A DNA stretch of 64,000 bases from Hydrogenophaga pseudoflava (GCF_031020795.1 NZ_JAVHJP010000008.1:62001-126000); one strand, 5' to 3'. Positions 17,704-26,539 are shown, counted from the first letter of the stretch. A program made the numbers and translations. Notes: generated from the letters alone by a model not told the origin.

Positions 17704-19125
17704 ATGAACCCACCCCACCCGCCCGGCCCTGCGCCGCAAGGCGGCGACTGGCGCACCGAACACGATTCCATGGGCGCGGTGCGCGTGCCCGCCCAGGCGC
17801 TCTACGGCGCGCAGACCCAGCGCGCCGTGCTCAACTTCCCGGTCAGCGGCCAGCCCATGCCCGCGGGCTTCGTGCGCGCACTGCTGCAGCTCAAAGCCGC
17901 GGCCGCGCAGGCGAACGGCGAACTCCAGGCCCTGCCGGCCGGCGAGGCCGGTGCCATCGTGCAGGCCTGCGCCACGCTGCTGGCCCAGGACGACGCGGCG
18001 CTGATGCCGCACTTCCCGGTGGATGTCTTCCAGACCGGCTCGGGCACCAGCAGCCACATGAACGCCAACGAGGTGATCGCGACGCTGGCCAGCCGCCAAC
18101 TCGGCGCGCCGGTGCACCCCAACGACCAGGTGAACGCCAGCCAGAGCAGCAACGACATGGTGCCCAGCGCCATCCACGTGGCGGCGGCGCTGGCCCTGCA
18201 CCAGCGGCTGCTGCCGGCGCTCGAACACCTGGTGAAGGTCACGCAGGCCAAGGCCGCACAGACCCACGCCCACGTCAAGACCGGGCGCACGCACCTCATG
18301 GACGCGACGCCGGTGCGCCTGGGCCAGGCGCTGGGGGGCTGGGCGGCGCAGCTGGAGGCCGCGGCCGGGCCCCTGCGCGCCGCGGGCACGGCGCTGCTGC
18401 AGCTGGCGCTGGGTGGCACGGCGGTGGGCACCGGCGTCAACGCCGACCCGCGCTTCGCCCCGCTGTGCTGCGCCGGGCTCGCGCGCGCCACCGGCCTGCC
18501 GTTCGCACCGGCCGCCAACCGCTTTGCGCTGATGGGCGCGCAGGACACGGCGGTGGCCACCTCGGGGGCGCTCAAGACGCTGGCGGTCGCGCTGATGAAG
18601 ATCGCCAACGACCTGCGCTGGATGAACTCTGGGCCGCTGGCCGGGCTGGGCGAGATCGAGCTGGAAAGCCTGCAGCCGGGCTCGTCCATCATGCCCGGCA
18701 AGGTCAACCCGGTGATCCCCGAAGCCACGGCGATGGTGGCGGCGCAGGTGATCGGCAACGACGCCACGCTCACCGTCGCGGGGCAGTCGGGCAACTTCGA
18801 GCTCAACGTGATGCTGCCGGTGATCGCGCGCAACCTGCTGGAGAGCATCGGGCTGCTCGCGAACGTGATGCCCCTGCTGGCCGACAAGGCCATCGCCGGC
18901 TTCAAGGTCAACGAGGCGCGGCTGCAGCAGGCGCTGGCGCGCAACCCCATGCTGGTGACCGCCCTCAACCCGGTGATCGGCTACGCCCAGGCCGCCGAGA
19001 TCGCCAAGCAGGCCTATCGTGAGGGTCGGCCCATCGTCGATGTGGCGGCTGAGCGCACCGGCCTGCCGCGCGAGGAACTGGAGCGGCTGCTCGACCCGGC
19101 GCGGCTGACCGGAGAGGAGGGGTAG
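17704..19125 (+). CDS. fumC: Class II fumarate hydratase
   Basis: FumC interconverts fumarate and malate in the TCA cycle without an iron-sulfur cluster. The 473-residue product carries the fumarase/aspartase signature GSSIMPGKVNP, the substrate-site segment SGTSSHMNANEV and GRTHLMDATPVRLGQ. The start ATG 17704 has GAAGGGA upstream; an earlier in-frame ATG would add 74 non-homologous residues. It lies 109 bases after the heme operon in the same direction with no terminator in between, so iron-linked read-through is possible. Confidence 0.93.
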   Translation: MNPPHPPGPAPQGGDWRTEHDSMGAVRVPAQALYGAQTQRAVLNFPVSGQPMPAGFVRALLQLKAAAAQANGELQALPAGEAGAIVQACATLLAQDDAALMPHFPVDVFQTGSGTSSHMNANEVIATLASRQLGAPVHPNDQVNASQSSNDMVPSAIHVAAALALHQRLLPALEHLVKVTQAKAAQTHAHVKTGRTHLMDATPVRLGQALGGWAAQLEAAAGPLRAAGTALLQLALGGTAVGTGVNADPRFAPLCCAGLARATGLPFAPAANRFALMGAQDTAVATSGALKTLAVALMKIANDLRWMNSGPLAGLGEIELESLQPGSSIMPGKVNPVIPEATAMVAAQVIGNDATLTVAGQSGNFELNVMLPVIARNLLESIGLLANVMPLLADKAIAGFKVNEARLQQALARNPMLVTALNPVIGYAQAAEIAKQAYREGRPIVDVAAERTGLPREELERLLDPARLTGEEG

Positions 19126-19148
19126 CCCCCACGCTCTGCTGTTGCGCC

Positions 19149-20945
19149 TCAGGCCATCGCGCGTTCGGGCGCCTCGGCGATCCTGGCGGTGTCCTGCGTC
19201 TGGGCATGGGCCGCCTGGTGCGCCTGCGCCAAATGCTGCTCGCTGCTGCGCGACTGCGCCTCGCGCACGCTGAACTCGCTCACGGGCGCGCCCTCTTGCA
19301 CCATCGCTATCCGCTCGGTTTGAGCGGCCCTGGGCTTCAGTTCGGCCGGCAGCTCGGGCGGCGGCAGGCCGCGCTCCTTGTACACCTCGCGGATCGCGCC
19401 CAGGTGGCCGATGTCGCGCCACAGCTCGTTGGCCCCCTGCTGCACGCGCCCGGCCTGGCGCTGCTGCGCCAGTGCTTTGGGCCAGCCCTGGTCGACGTTG
19501 TTGTGCGAGTCCGTGTTCGATTGCAGCGCCTCCACCGTGCGGCGGCCCTGCGCCACCTCGCCCACGTACTGCCGGTGCTTCTGCGCCAGTTGCTCGTTGC
19601 TCAGCGCGCGGTAGTTCTCCAGCGGTTCGTGGGGCAGGGCGCGCGGGTACTTCCCGTGCACCGCGTCGCTGTAGGCACCACGCACCGCATCACGGGGCTG
19701 CTTGCCGGCGTCGATGTGGCGGGCCAGGGCCTCGTTCACATCGTCCTTGTCCACCTTGGGAAAGCGCGCGTGCATCTGCTCCCAGCCCTTGTCGATGCAC
19801 GCCCGACCCTCGAAGTAGCGCCCGTTGCGCTCGGCCTCTTTGCCGAAGGCGGCGCTGGCCGCATCCAGCCGGGTCTGCAGGCGCGCGCGCTCGGCTGGTT
19901 CGGTGGAGTGCTGCAGTTCCTCTTTCAGCCCATTGACCTGGCGCAGCAGGCGGCCTTCCTTCGAGACGTGGTCGTAGCCGAGCTGACCCACTTCGCGACC
20001 GAGGGTTTTGCTCCACTGCTGCAGACGAGAGTCCTCGTACAGCTTCTCGGCGCCATAGGCCGCAGCGCCCCCGGTGGCCACACCACCGACCACCGGCCCG
20101 ACCGGCCCGGTGACCGGGCCGGTGAGCGCGCCGGCGGCCGCGCCGGGAATGGCGCCCACCGTGGCGGCACCACCGGTGACCACGGTCTTGACGGCCTGGT
20201 TGGCGGTCTCCTCGCCGCCGCGCACCCACTGCTCGCGGTTGGAGCGCGCGGTGGCTATGGCTGCGTCGACCTGGTTCTTGGCGTCATATGCGCCGTAGGC
20301 CGTGCCGAGCACGCCGGCGGTTTTGACGGCAGGACGAATGCCATGCCCTTTGACCGGAAGGTGCAGGCGGTTGTCGACGGTCCTGACGAATTCGTGCGGT
20401 TCGTAAAGCTGGCGGTTGGGTGTCAGGTACTGGCGCGCGCCGCCGGGTTTGCTGACCTGGCCGTCCAGCTCGCTGGTGGGTGCCACCGTGTTGACGAACA
20501 CCTCGGTGGGCGCCTTCGGGGTGATGCGGTAGACGTCGTACCGGGGCGATTCGCTGGTGACCGGCAGGGCGAAGTGGTGGGAGAGGTTCCGGCCCTCCTG
20601 GATGGCGGCATCGAGGTCGGCTTCCTTGGCCCAGAACGGGGAGAAGGGAGATGGCGTCTGGCCTTTGGGGACGATCTTGACCAGGGGCTCGTCGAGCATC
20701 TCCATGCGGGGGAGTTCGCGGCCGGAGGTGATCTGTTCGATGGCGCGCTCGCGGAGCTTGTCTATGGAAGCGTCGGGTGCGGCCTCGTTGAGCCTGGTCA
20801 GATACTTGATTCCATCAGGACTCTTCAGGTACCTTTTGGCCTCCTCTTCGCTGACGCCCTGGGGCTTGAAGGTCAGCGCTTCCCTGATGGTCTTTTCGTC
20901 GTAGATCCGCTTGAGTTCGTCAGGCGTCAGATCCGGCTCACTCAT
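19149..20945 (-). CDS. Large putative effector/toxin-like protein, unknown function
   Basis: A 598-residue protein I cannot assign. An N-terminal region (about 1-150) precedes RYDVYRITPKAPTEVFVNTV, which looks like a folded enzyme-like segment. About residues 255-305 form a Gly/Ala/Pro/Val-rich stretch (GAIPGAAAGALTGPVTGPVG), like the putative membrane-active glycine-zipper segments of secreted effectors. Residues about 310-480 are charged and helical, and the tail is Gln/Ala-rich (SEQHLAQAHQAAHAQ). No signal peptide is seen. Its start overlaps the stop of a small acidic upstream protein (ATGA), the layout of immunity-effector pairs. The Gln-rich tail loosely recalls the C-terminal domain of Xanthomonas T4SS effectors; this is weak. 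Function unproven. Confidence 0.6.
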   Translation of the reverse strand: MSEPDLTPDELKRIYDEKTIREALTFKPQGVSEEEAKRYLKSPDGIKYLTRLNEAAPDASIDKLRERAIEQITSGRELPRMEMLDEPLVKIVPKGQTPSPFSPFWAKEADLDAAIQEGRNLSHHFALPVTSESPRYDVYRITPKAPTEVFVNTVAPTSELDGQVSKPGGARQYLTPNRQLYEPHEFVRTVDNRLHLPVKGHGIRPAVKTAGVLGTAYGAYDAKNQVDAAIATARSNREQWVRGGEETANQAVKTVVTGGAATVGAIPGAAAGALTGPVTGPVGPVVGGVATGGAAAYGAEKLYEDSRLQQWSKTLGREVGQLGYDHVSKEGRLLRQVNGLKEELQHSTEPAERARLQTRLDAASAAFGKEAERNGRYFEGRACIDKGWEQMHARFPKVDKDDVNEALARHIDAGKQPRDAVRGAYSDAVHGKYPRALPHEPLENYRALSNEQLAQKHRQYVGEVAQGRRTVEALQSNTDSHNNVDQGWPKALAQQRQAGRVQQGANELWRDIGHLGAIREVYKERGLPPPELPAELKPRAAQTERIAMVQEGAPVSEFSVREAQSRSSEQHLAQAHQAAHAQTQDTARIAEAPERAMA

Positions 20946-21286
20946 GACAGAGTGCCTTTCCTGATGTTCTCAATGATGGCGTTGATGTCCTGGTCGTCCT
21001 GAGACAGTCCCCCTTCCATTTCTATCGCGAACGCCACATAGGCGCCCTCAACGTCTGGATCTTTGTAGTCTCGGTAAAGGCCCTCGCCGGAGACAGCCCA
21101 TCTGCCTGGTATGTCGTGCCGATCAGAGATGGGTGCGTGGACCCTGCCTGCCTTGGCGTCCTCTATCAACGAGCGCATGCTCTCCAGCAGGCCCTGCACC
21201 CGCTCCTCGTGCGGATACTGCTGGCACACCCATTCAAGCCGCTCGGCGGCGGCCTTGAGCTTGGCGGGATCGATCTTCTGTGTCAT
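20942..21286 (-). CDS. Small acidic protein upstream of the putative effector; candidate immunity protein
   Basis: A 114-residue cytoplasmic-looking protein starting MTQKIDPAKLKAAAERLEWV. A helical N-terminal half is followed by DIPGRWAVSGEGLYRDYKD and EGAYVAFAIEMEGGLSQDD, an acidic, aromatic-rich C-terminal half typical in composition of immunity proteins. I do not recognise the family. The ATG at 21286 was chosen over an ATG 26 codons earlier because the extra residues look non-coding. The stop overlaps the start of the large downstream gene, so both are co-translated. Confidence 0.6.
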   Translation of the reverse strand: MTQKIDPAKLKAAAERLEWVCQQYPHEERVQGLLESMRSLIEDAKAGRVHAPISDRHDIPGRWAVSGEGLYRDYKDPDVEGAYVAFAIEMEGGLSQDDQDINAIIENIRKGTLS

Positions 21287-21409
21287 GGCGGCTTCCCTGA
21301 AAACGGTTGTTGTGAACGACGAGGCCGGATGTTCCCACACGCTGGCGCCCACCGGCTCCACCACTTGCGGTGGGCCGCAACCCTCCTCGGGCAGCTGGGC
21401 TCACGCCCC

Positions 21410-22609
21410 TCAGGCCAGCGGCACCCAGTGGTTGTCGAGCTGCAGCGGCGTGGACGTGGCGCGGGCTTCGCCCTGGTCGCCGAGCACGCCAGTGGCGCCG
21501 CCCAGCCACCAGTGGCCGTCGCGGCTGGTCAGCGCGCAGGCCTCGCGGTGCGGCAGGGCGCTGCGCCAGACAGCGCGCGCGTCGAACAGCGCCAGCTGGT
21601 GGGTGCGCGGGCAGCTGACCGCGAAGCCGCCGCTGGGCCAGGCGCAGATGTCGCCGCCGTAGCCGGCCACCGGCGGCTGGCCTTCGGCCGCGCGCAGCGT
21701 GCGGCCGTCCCACACTGCGAGCACCGGGGCGCCGGCCTTGTCGGTGGCCTGCGGGTGCTCGGCCTGCAGCGCGATGCCCAGCGTGCCCGAGACCGGGTCG
21801 AAGGCCAGGTGGCGCAGGCTCAGGAACGGGTCGTCCAGGCGCCACTGGCCCAGCAGCTCGCCGCTGCCGGGGTGCAGCGCCACCAGGGACGCGTCCATGC
21901 GGCCGAGCGCGCGCTTGCTGCGCCCGGTTTCGGGCAGCGTGGGGATGCCGCCGTTGGCCACCATCAGCGTGCCGGCGGGCAGTTCGCCCACCGCCTGCGG
22001 CAGCGCCAGCAGCTGGTGCGGGTCCATGCCGTGCGTGGCCCACTCGCCGGTCTTCTCCAGCGACGCAGCGTCGCGCACCCCGATGCGGCCCATCGCGGTG
22101 TCCAGGTCGGTCTCGGTGGTCCAGAGCGAGGCGCCCCCGGGCGCGGTGACCACATGGCCGTTGAAGCGCCGGTCCCCGCCGATCCAGTGCCACTGCGTGC
22201 GGCCGCTGGCCGGGTGCCAGCGCAACAGCCAGTCACCCGGCCGCCGCGCCACCGCCAGCACCGAACCGCCGTCTTCGGCCCACAGGCCATGCGCCCGCGT
22301 CGGCACCACCAGCGAGCGCTGCACCGACCACGACGTGTCGCCAACGGACAGCAGACCGATGCGCTGCTCGTCCTGCTGTTGCCAGGCGGCGAGCAGGGTG
22401 GCGTTGGAACCCGCCGCGCGGGCAACAGGCATGAGCACCGCACCCACGCCCAGCAGACACAGCGCCCGGCGCGAAATGCCCCCTTCGAGAAACACCGCGG
22501 AACCGGCTCCGCCGGGCCGCAGGTGTGGCCCCCCTAGGGGGGTGACGCCGCAGGCGGCGCGGGGGGAGCCCCTTCCCGCGGCGCGGGGGGGATCAATCTC
22601 CGTCGGCAT
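21410..22609 (-). CDS. DUF1513 beta-propeller-like exported protein of the imelysin iron cluster
   Basis: DUF1513 proteins are found next to imelysin and dihaem oxidoreductase genes; their biochemical role is not established. The product, up to 399 residues, has WD/YVTN-like repeats (GRTQWHWIGGDRRFNGHVV, HGMDPHQLLALP). A Tat-type signal (SRRALCLLGVGAVLMPVARA) begins only about 45 residues in. The first about 38 codons from ATG 22609 read through a palindromic repeat (22495-22569), so the true start may be GTG 22495. From 22609 the gene overlaps the upstream imelysin stop by 17 bases. It is the last gene of the cluster. Confidence 0.8.
   Translation of the reverse strand: MPTEIDPPRAAGRGSPRAACGVTPLGGPHLRPGGAGSAVFLEGGISRRALCLLGVGAVLMPVARAAGSNATLLAAWQQQDEQRIGLLSVGDTSWSVQRSLVVPTRAHGLWAEDGGSVLAVARRPGDWLLRWHPASGRTQWHWIGGDRRFNGHVVTAPGGASLWTTETDLDTAMGRIGVRDAASLEKTGEWATHGMDPHQLLALPQAVGELPAGTLMVANGGIPTLPETGRSKRALGRMDASLVALHPGSGELLGQWRLDDPFLSLRHLAFDPVSGTLGIALQAEHPQATDKAGAPVLAVWDGRTLRAAEGQPPVAGYGGDICAWPSGGFAVSCPRTHQLALFDARAVWRSALPHREACALTSRDGHWWLGGATGVLGDQGEARATSTPLQLDNHWVPLA
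22495..22569 (+). repeat. Dispersed palindromic intergenic element, copy A
   Basis: The element begins CCGCGGAACCGG and has three potential hairpins in order: CCGGCTCCGCCGG, CCCCCC/GGGGGG around CTAG, and GCCGC/GCGGC. Copies B (23647-23734) and C (44597-44669, inverted) share the same order of blocks. It lies inside the 5' part of the DUF1513 frame. Confidence 0.75.
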
Positions 22610-23744
22610 CGGAGAACCCGAGCGGCACGTCCAGGGCCGCCGCCACCTCCGTCTGGAACAGCGTGGTCACGCCCTTGAGCGTTTTCGACAGCGCCATCAG
22701 CTCCTTCTCGCCCGCCTTCGCGGGCAGCGCGGCGATGGCGGCGTCGGCGCGGTCCAGCGCTTGCGCCCAGCGCTGCGCCAGGGCGATGTGTCCCTTGCCC
22801 ATCAGCAGCGCCTCGATGGGCACCAGACCCTGGCCCGGTTGTGGTGGCTGCGCGCGCTGCGCAGCGGTCAGGCGCGCCTGAGCCCGCAGCGCCTGCCACT
22901 GCGCGCGCCACTCCGCGGCGTTGTCGGCAGAGGCCGTGCGGGCGAACTCGGGCGCATGGCCTTTGCCGGCCGTGCGGGCCTTTTGCACCGGCTGCTCGAT
23001 GTGGGCCCAGCGCAGCCGCTCCAGGCCACCGAGCCACTGGTTGATCCATTCGGCGAAGGCGCTGCGGGCGGCGTCCTCGTCGCCGGTCCAGTCGCGCGCG
23101 GCAAGCTGGTCGAAACCCGCGCGCAGCGCCACCGCTTCCGCGGAGATGCCGTCGGCCAGCAACACCAGGTAGGGACACTGGGTGGGCGAGGACGGGGCGG
23201 CCAGCAGCTGTTCCATGGCCGGAAAGCCCTTGGCCGGCGTGCCGACGGATTCCATGTCGGCCAGCGTCTGCGGCGCGCGCTCCAGCGCCTTGGCCAGCAG
23301 TGCGGGCCGTGCGGGCCAGAAGTCGATCTGCCGCTGCGAGCGGCGCTCGATCACCGGCCCCAGCGCGGGGCTGGACAGCGTCTGCCACGACAGCAGGGCC
23401 CGGCGCCACGCGTCCTTCAGCGCCGCCGTGGCGGCGGGTCCGGCACAGTGCTGGCGCGCGGCGGTGCTCAGGGCCTTGGCCTGCGCTTCAAAGTCGCGCG
23501 CCAGCGGCGGCAGGTGCTGTGCGTACAGGCCCTGCAGCGCGTGCTCGCCGCTGTAGTAGGGGAAGGCGAGCGCGCCACCGGTCTGCGCTTGCGCGCCCCC
23601 AACCAGCACGCACATGCCAGCCAAGGTGGCGAGCATCCAGCACACACCGCGGAACCGGCTTGGCCGGGCCGCTGGTGTGGTCCCCCTCCCGCCGAAGGCG
23701 AGAGAGGGGGAAGCCGCGAAGCGGCGCAGGGGGTGTGTGCTCAT
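22593..23744 (-). CDS. Second imelysin-family periplasmic protein
   Basis: Imelysins are exported proteins of bacterial iron uptake; members include IrpA and EfeO-like proteins. The product, 383 residues from ATG 23744, has a hydrophobic signal (MLATLAGMCVLVGGAQAQ) that begins only at residue 37. The preceding residues are encoded by a palindromic repeat (copy B). The imelysin fold is indicated by LAFPYYSGEHALQGLYAQ and helix-rich sequence. ATG 23744 overlaps the oxidoreductase stop (ATGA), favouring coupling; ATG 23636 gives a standard signal peptide and is the alternative. It is only distantly similar to the first imelysin of the cluster. Confidence 0.82.
   Translation of the reverse strand: MSTHPLRRFAASPSLAFGGRGTTPAARPSRFRGVCWMLATLAGMCVLVGGAQAQTGGALAFPYYSGEHALQGLYAQHLPPLARDFEAQAKALSTAARQHCAGPAATAALKDAWRRALLSWQTLSSPALGPVIERRSQRQIDFWPARPALLAKALERAPQTLADMESVGTPAKGFPAMEQLLAAPSSPTQCPYLVLLADGISAEAVALRAGFDQLAARDWTGDEDAARSAFAEWINQWLGGLERLRWAHIEQPVQKARTAGKGHAPEFARTASADNAAEWRAQWQALRAQARLTAAQRAQPPQPGQGLVPIEALLMGKGHIALAQRWAQALDRADAAIAALPAKAGEKELMALSKTLKGVTTLFQTEVAAALDVPLGFSDADGD
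23647..23734 (+). repeat. Dispersed palindromic intergenic element, copy B
   Basis: It begins CCGCGGAACCGGCTTGGCCG and keeps the block order of copy A: GGCC-rich hairpin, CCCCCT/AGGGGG arms (longer loop here), GCCGC-GAA-GCGGC hairpin and a G5 end. It occupies the stretch between two possible starts of the second imelysin gene. Confidence 0.75.
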
Positions 23745-25246
23745 AGTGAGTTGACGAACGCGACCAGCGCGTCGCGGTCCTGCTTCGTGAACTTCAGCAC
23801 CTGTTCTTTCGAGCGCTGCGCCTCGCCGCCATGCCACAGCACGGCTTCGAGCACGCCGTTGGCGCGACCGTCGTGCAGCAGGCGCTGGTGGCCGTTCACG
23901 TCCCGGAACAGGCCCACGCCCCACAGCGGCGGCGTCTTCCACTGCCGGCCATTGGCCAGGAAGTCGGGCCGGCCATCGGCCAGGCCTTCGCCCATGTCGT
24001 GCAGCAGCAGGTCGGTGTAGGGCCATATGCGCTGGCCGGCCACCTTGGGGCTGGTCAGGCGCGGGAACAGCGGCTCGCCAGTGACGTAGCTCGGGCGGTG
24101 GCAGGTGGCGCACTGGGCCTGGGCGAACAGCGCCTGGCCGCGCAGCACCTGCGGGTCGTCGGCCTTGCGGCGCGCGGCGGGGGCCAGGGTGGCGGCGTAG
24201 AACACCACGTCGTCCAGGGTCTTGTCGTCGATCTCGGGCACCTGGGCGCTGGCCTGCGACGAGGGCATGAGCCCGTCGTGGCCGGTGCGCTTGCCACCGC
24301 CGTGCGGAGCGGCCAGACAGTCCTTCTGCGCGGGTGTGCAGGCTTCGCGCCAGTTGACGCTGCTGGTGATGCCCATGTCGCCCAGGAAGGCGCCCGCGCT
24401 CTGGTGCGCCAGGCTGCCGGTGTTGGCCTTCCAGCCGAAGCGGCCGATGACCTCTTTCTGCGCAAAGGCGTCCCAGACGCGGTTGGGCTGGCCCTTGACG
24501 GGGCCTGGCGCTGCGGCCTGCGTGCGGGCGTTGGCGAGGATCTCGGTTTCGGGAATGGCTTCGAGCAGGCCCAGGCCTGCCATGTGCGGCGCGATGCGTG
24601 GGCTGACCATCACCTCTTTCGCCATCGGGCCGTAGCCGAGCCCGGTGAAGCGGTAGACGGGTTGGTGCAGCGTGTAGCGCGTGCCGTCGGCAAAACGGCC
24701 GTGCACCGGCGTGCTGTGGATGCGCACCGTGCCCTCGGCCTTCACGCCCTGGATGCCGGCGTTGTTGAACTGGTCGCCGTAGGTGGGCTCGGGCACCACG
24801 CCGTCGTGCGGCGCGGGCGTGCCAGGTACCGAGAGGCGGAACAGCAGCGCGACCGTGTTGTCGGGCTCGGGGCCGAGCGTCTTTTTCCAGTCGGGCGGCG
24901 CGCCGCGGCCGTCCATCACATGGCAACCGGCGCAGGAGCGCGCGATGAAGTGCGGACCCAGGCCGTCGCGCGCGGTGGTGGAGGCGGGGGCTTCGACCCA
25001 GTTGCGCTTGAAGAAGGAGTTGCCGATGGCAAAGCGCGTGCGCTCGGCATCGTCCAGGGTGGCCAGGGGGAACGAAAACGAATTCTTGCCCGTCGTGTGC
25101 ACGGTGGCGGCACCGCCGGTGAATTCGCCCAGCGGGTCCGGGTCGGCGTCGGCGGCGGCGGGCCCGACGAGGACCCAGGCCGCCGCACCGATGGCGGCGG
25201 CCCCCATGGCTGGCGCGAAGCGCTTGGCTGTGGGAAGGAGGTTCAT
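23741..25246 (-). CDS. Dihaem cytochrome oxidoreductase (DUF1111, 'thiol oxidoreductase' family)
   Basis: A periplasmic c-type cytochrome of 501 residues with an N-terminal signal (ATGAAC start, hydrophobic AAAIGAAAWVLVGPAAADA). It has two haem-attachment motifs, CAGCH near residue 105 and CATCH near 370. The family resembles dihaem peroxidases and is regularly paired with imelysin genes, suggesting redox handling of periplasmic iron. It follows the first imelysin by 6 bases and overlaps the second, so it is central in a four-gene operon. Confidence 0.88.
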   Translation of the reverse strand: MNLLPTAKRFAPAMGAAAIGAAAWVLVGPAAADADPDPLGEFTGGAATVHTTGKNSFSFPLATLDDAERTRFAIGNSFFKRNWVEAPASTTARDGLGPHFIARSCAGCHVMDGRGAPPDWKKTLGPEPDNTVALLFRLSVPGTPAPHDGVVPEPTYGDQFNNAGIQGVKAEGTVRIHSTPVHGRFADGTRYTLHQPVYRFTGLGYGPMAKEVMVSPRIAPHMAGLGLLEAIPETEILANARTQAAAPGPVKGQPNRVWDAFAQKEVIGRFGWKANTGSLAHQSAGAFLGDMGITSSVNWREACTPAQKDCLAAPHGGGKRTGHDGLMPSSQASAQVPEIDDKTLDDVVFYAATLAPAARRKADDPQVLRGQALFAQAQCATCHRPSYVTGEPLFPRLTSPKVAGQRIWPYTDLLLHDMGEGLADGRPDFLANGRQWKTPPLWGVGLFRDVNGHQRLLHDGRANGVLEAVLWHGGEAQRSKEQVLKFTKQDRDALVAFVNSL

Positions 25247-25252
25247 GAAGGA

Positions 25253-26440
25253 TCAGGGCTCCACGAGTGTCAGCTTGGCGATGCCGACGGCCGACGCAGA
25301 CTCCACCAGCAGCTTGGACTGCGACACCAGGCTGGCGATGGTCTTCTCGATGGCCGGGCGGCCGGCCGAGCCCTTGACGATGGCGCGGTCGAACGGTGCG
25401 GGAATCGCTTCGGCGCCCTTCACCGAGTCGGCGATCTGCGCCGTGGTCTTCTCGGCCAGGGCCGGGTTCTTCACGGCCACCAGGTCGCGCACGCCGGGGC
25501 CCTTGAGCACGCTGCCGTCACGGCGCTTGAACTCGCCGGTCCACACGTTCTGGATGCCCTTGGCGTTGGTGACCACATCGCGGTGCGTGTTGTCGGAGAA
25601 GCAGGAGTGTTCGTCTTCCTGGTCCTGCGAGTTCAGGGCCACCTCCATGCGTTCGCCCGAGAGTTCACCGCGCGAGAGCGAGCCCAGGCCGACGATGATC
25701 TTGCGCACAGACTCCTTGCCGCCCTTCTCGAACTTGGCGCGGTAGTTTTTGGCGTTCGGCTCCCAGGCCTGGGTCACGGCCGTCAGGTCGTCCACCAGCA
25801 GCTCGGTGGCCACGGTCAGGTACTGCGCGCGGCGCTCGGCATTGGCGCCCTTGCCCGCCACGTAGTCCTCGAAGGAGCGGTTGCCCGGGCCGGTTTCGCT
25901 CTGGTCCTGGCCCCAGAGCAGGAACTCGATGGCGTGCCAGCCGGCGCTGATGTTCTCCTCGCCGCCGCGCTCGTTGGCCTTGGCCAGCGCGGCCTTGGTG
26001 ATCTTGAACTTGGCGTTGTTGACCATGCCGGCCTTCGGCTTGCCGGTCACGTAGTCCACATAGGCCTCGTCCAGCGGCCAGGCGTTGATCTGGCCCTCGG
26101 GGCCCTTGTCGTCGTCGATCGGGCCGCCGTAGAAGCGGAAGGCCTCGGTCTGGCCGTAGAACTCGCGGGCGTCCAGCCAGGCCTTGCGGGCCTTGTTCAG
26201 ACCCTCGGCCGAGGGGGCCTTGGTGAACTCGGCGATGGCGGCCTGCAGATCCTTGGCAGCAGCCAGGGTGTCGGCGTAGCTGGCGTGCACCAGGGTGGCG
26301 TAGTGCGCGGCCACGGCCTTGTGGTCGACAGCAGCGGCCGCCGCGGCCGCAGGAGCGGTGGTCTGGGAGTGGGCGGGCAGCGAGGCGGCGGTCAGGGACG
26401 CCAGGGCCAGCACGGCGGCGGCGACGGTGTGCAGTTTCAT
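25253..26440 (-). CDS. Imelysin-family iron-regulated periplasmic protein (IrpA-like)
   Basis: First gene of the imelysin operon. The 395-residue product has a Sec signal (VAAAVLALASLTAASLPAHS) and the imelysin signature GxHxxE as AGWHAIEFLLWGQD. A second typical segment is QDQEDEHSCFSDNTH. Proteins of this family are exported and linked to iron acquisition, but their reaction is not settled. A Fur-box-like sequence lies 24-42 bases upstream, so repression by iron is likely. The dihaem oxidoreductase, a second imelysin and DUF1513 follow. Confidence 0.92.
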   Translation of the reverse strand: MKLHTVAAAVLALASLTAASLPAHSQTTAPAAAAAAAVDHKAVAAHYATLVHASYADTLAAAKDLQAAIAEFTKAPSAEGLNKARKAWLDAREFYGQTEAFRFYGGPIDDDKGPEGQINAWPLDEAYVDYVTGKPKAGMVNNAKFKITKAALAKANERGGEENISAGWHAIEFLLWGQDQSETGPGNRSFEDYVAGKGANAERRAQYLTVATELLVDDLTAVTQAWEPNAKNYRAKFEKGGKESVRKIIVGLGSLSRGELSGERMEVALNSQDQEDEHSCFSDNTHRDVVTNAKGIQNVWTGEFKRRDGSVLKGPGVRDLVAVKNPALAEKTTAQIADSVKGAEAIPAPFDRAIVKGSAGRPAIEKTIASLVSQSKLLVESASAVGIAKLTLVEP

Positions 26441-26463
26441 CGGTGGTTGCTCCTGTTGATGGC

Positions 26464-26482
26464 AAATGAGAACGATTCTATT
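26464..26482 (-). promoter_or_regulatory. Candidate Fur box upstream of the imelysin operon
   Basis: AAATGAGAACGATTCTATT matches the AATGAGAAN-ATTCTCATT form of the Fur box well in both halves. It sits directly upstream of the imelysin start, with AT-rich TAGAAT/TAAAAT sequence on the minus strand as a possible -10. Confidence 0.65.
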
Positions 26483-26539
26483 TTAGATGTGTTCGCCGGC
26501 GATCCTGACTGTCGAGCGGATTTGATCCAGATCAAGCTT

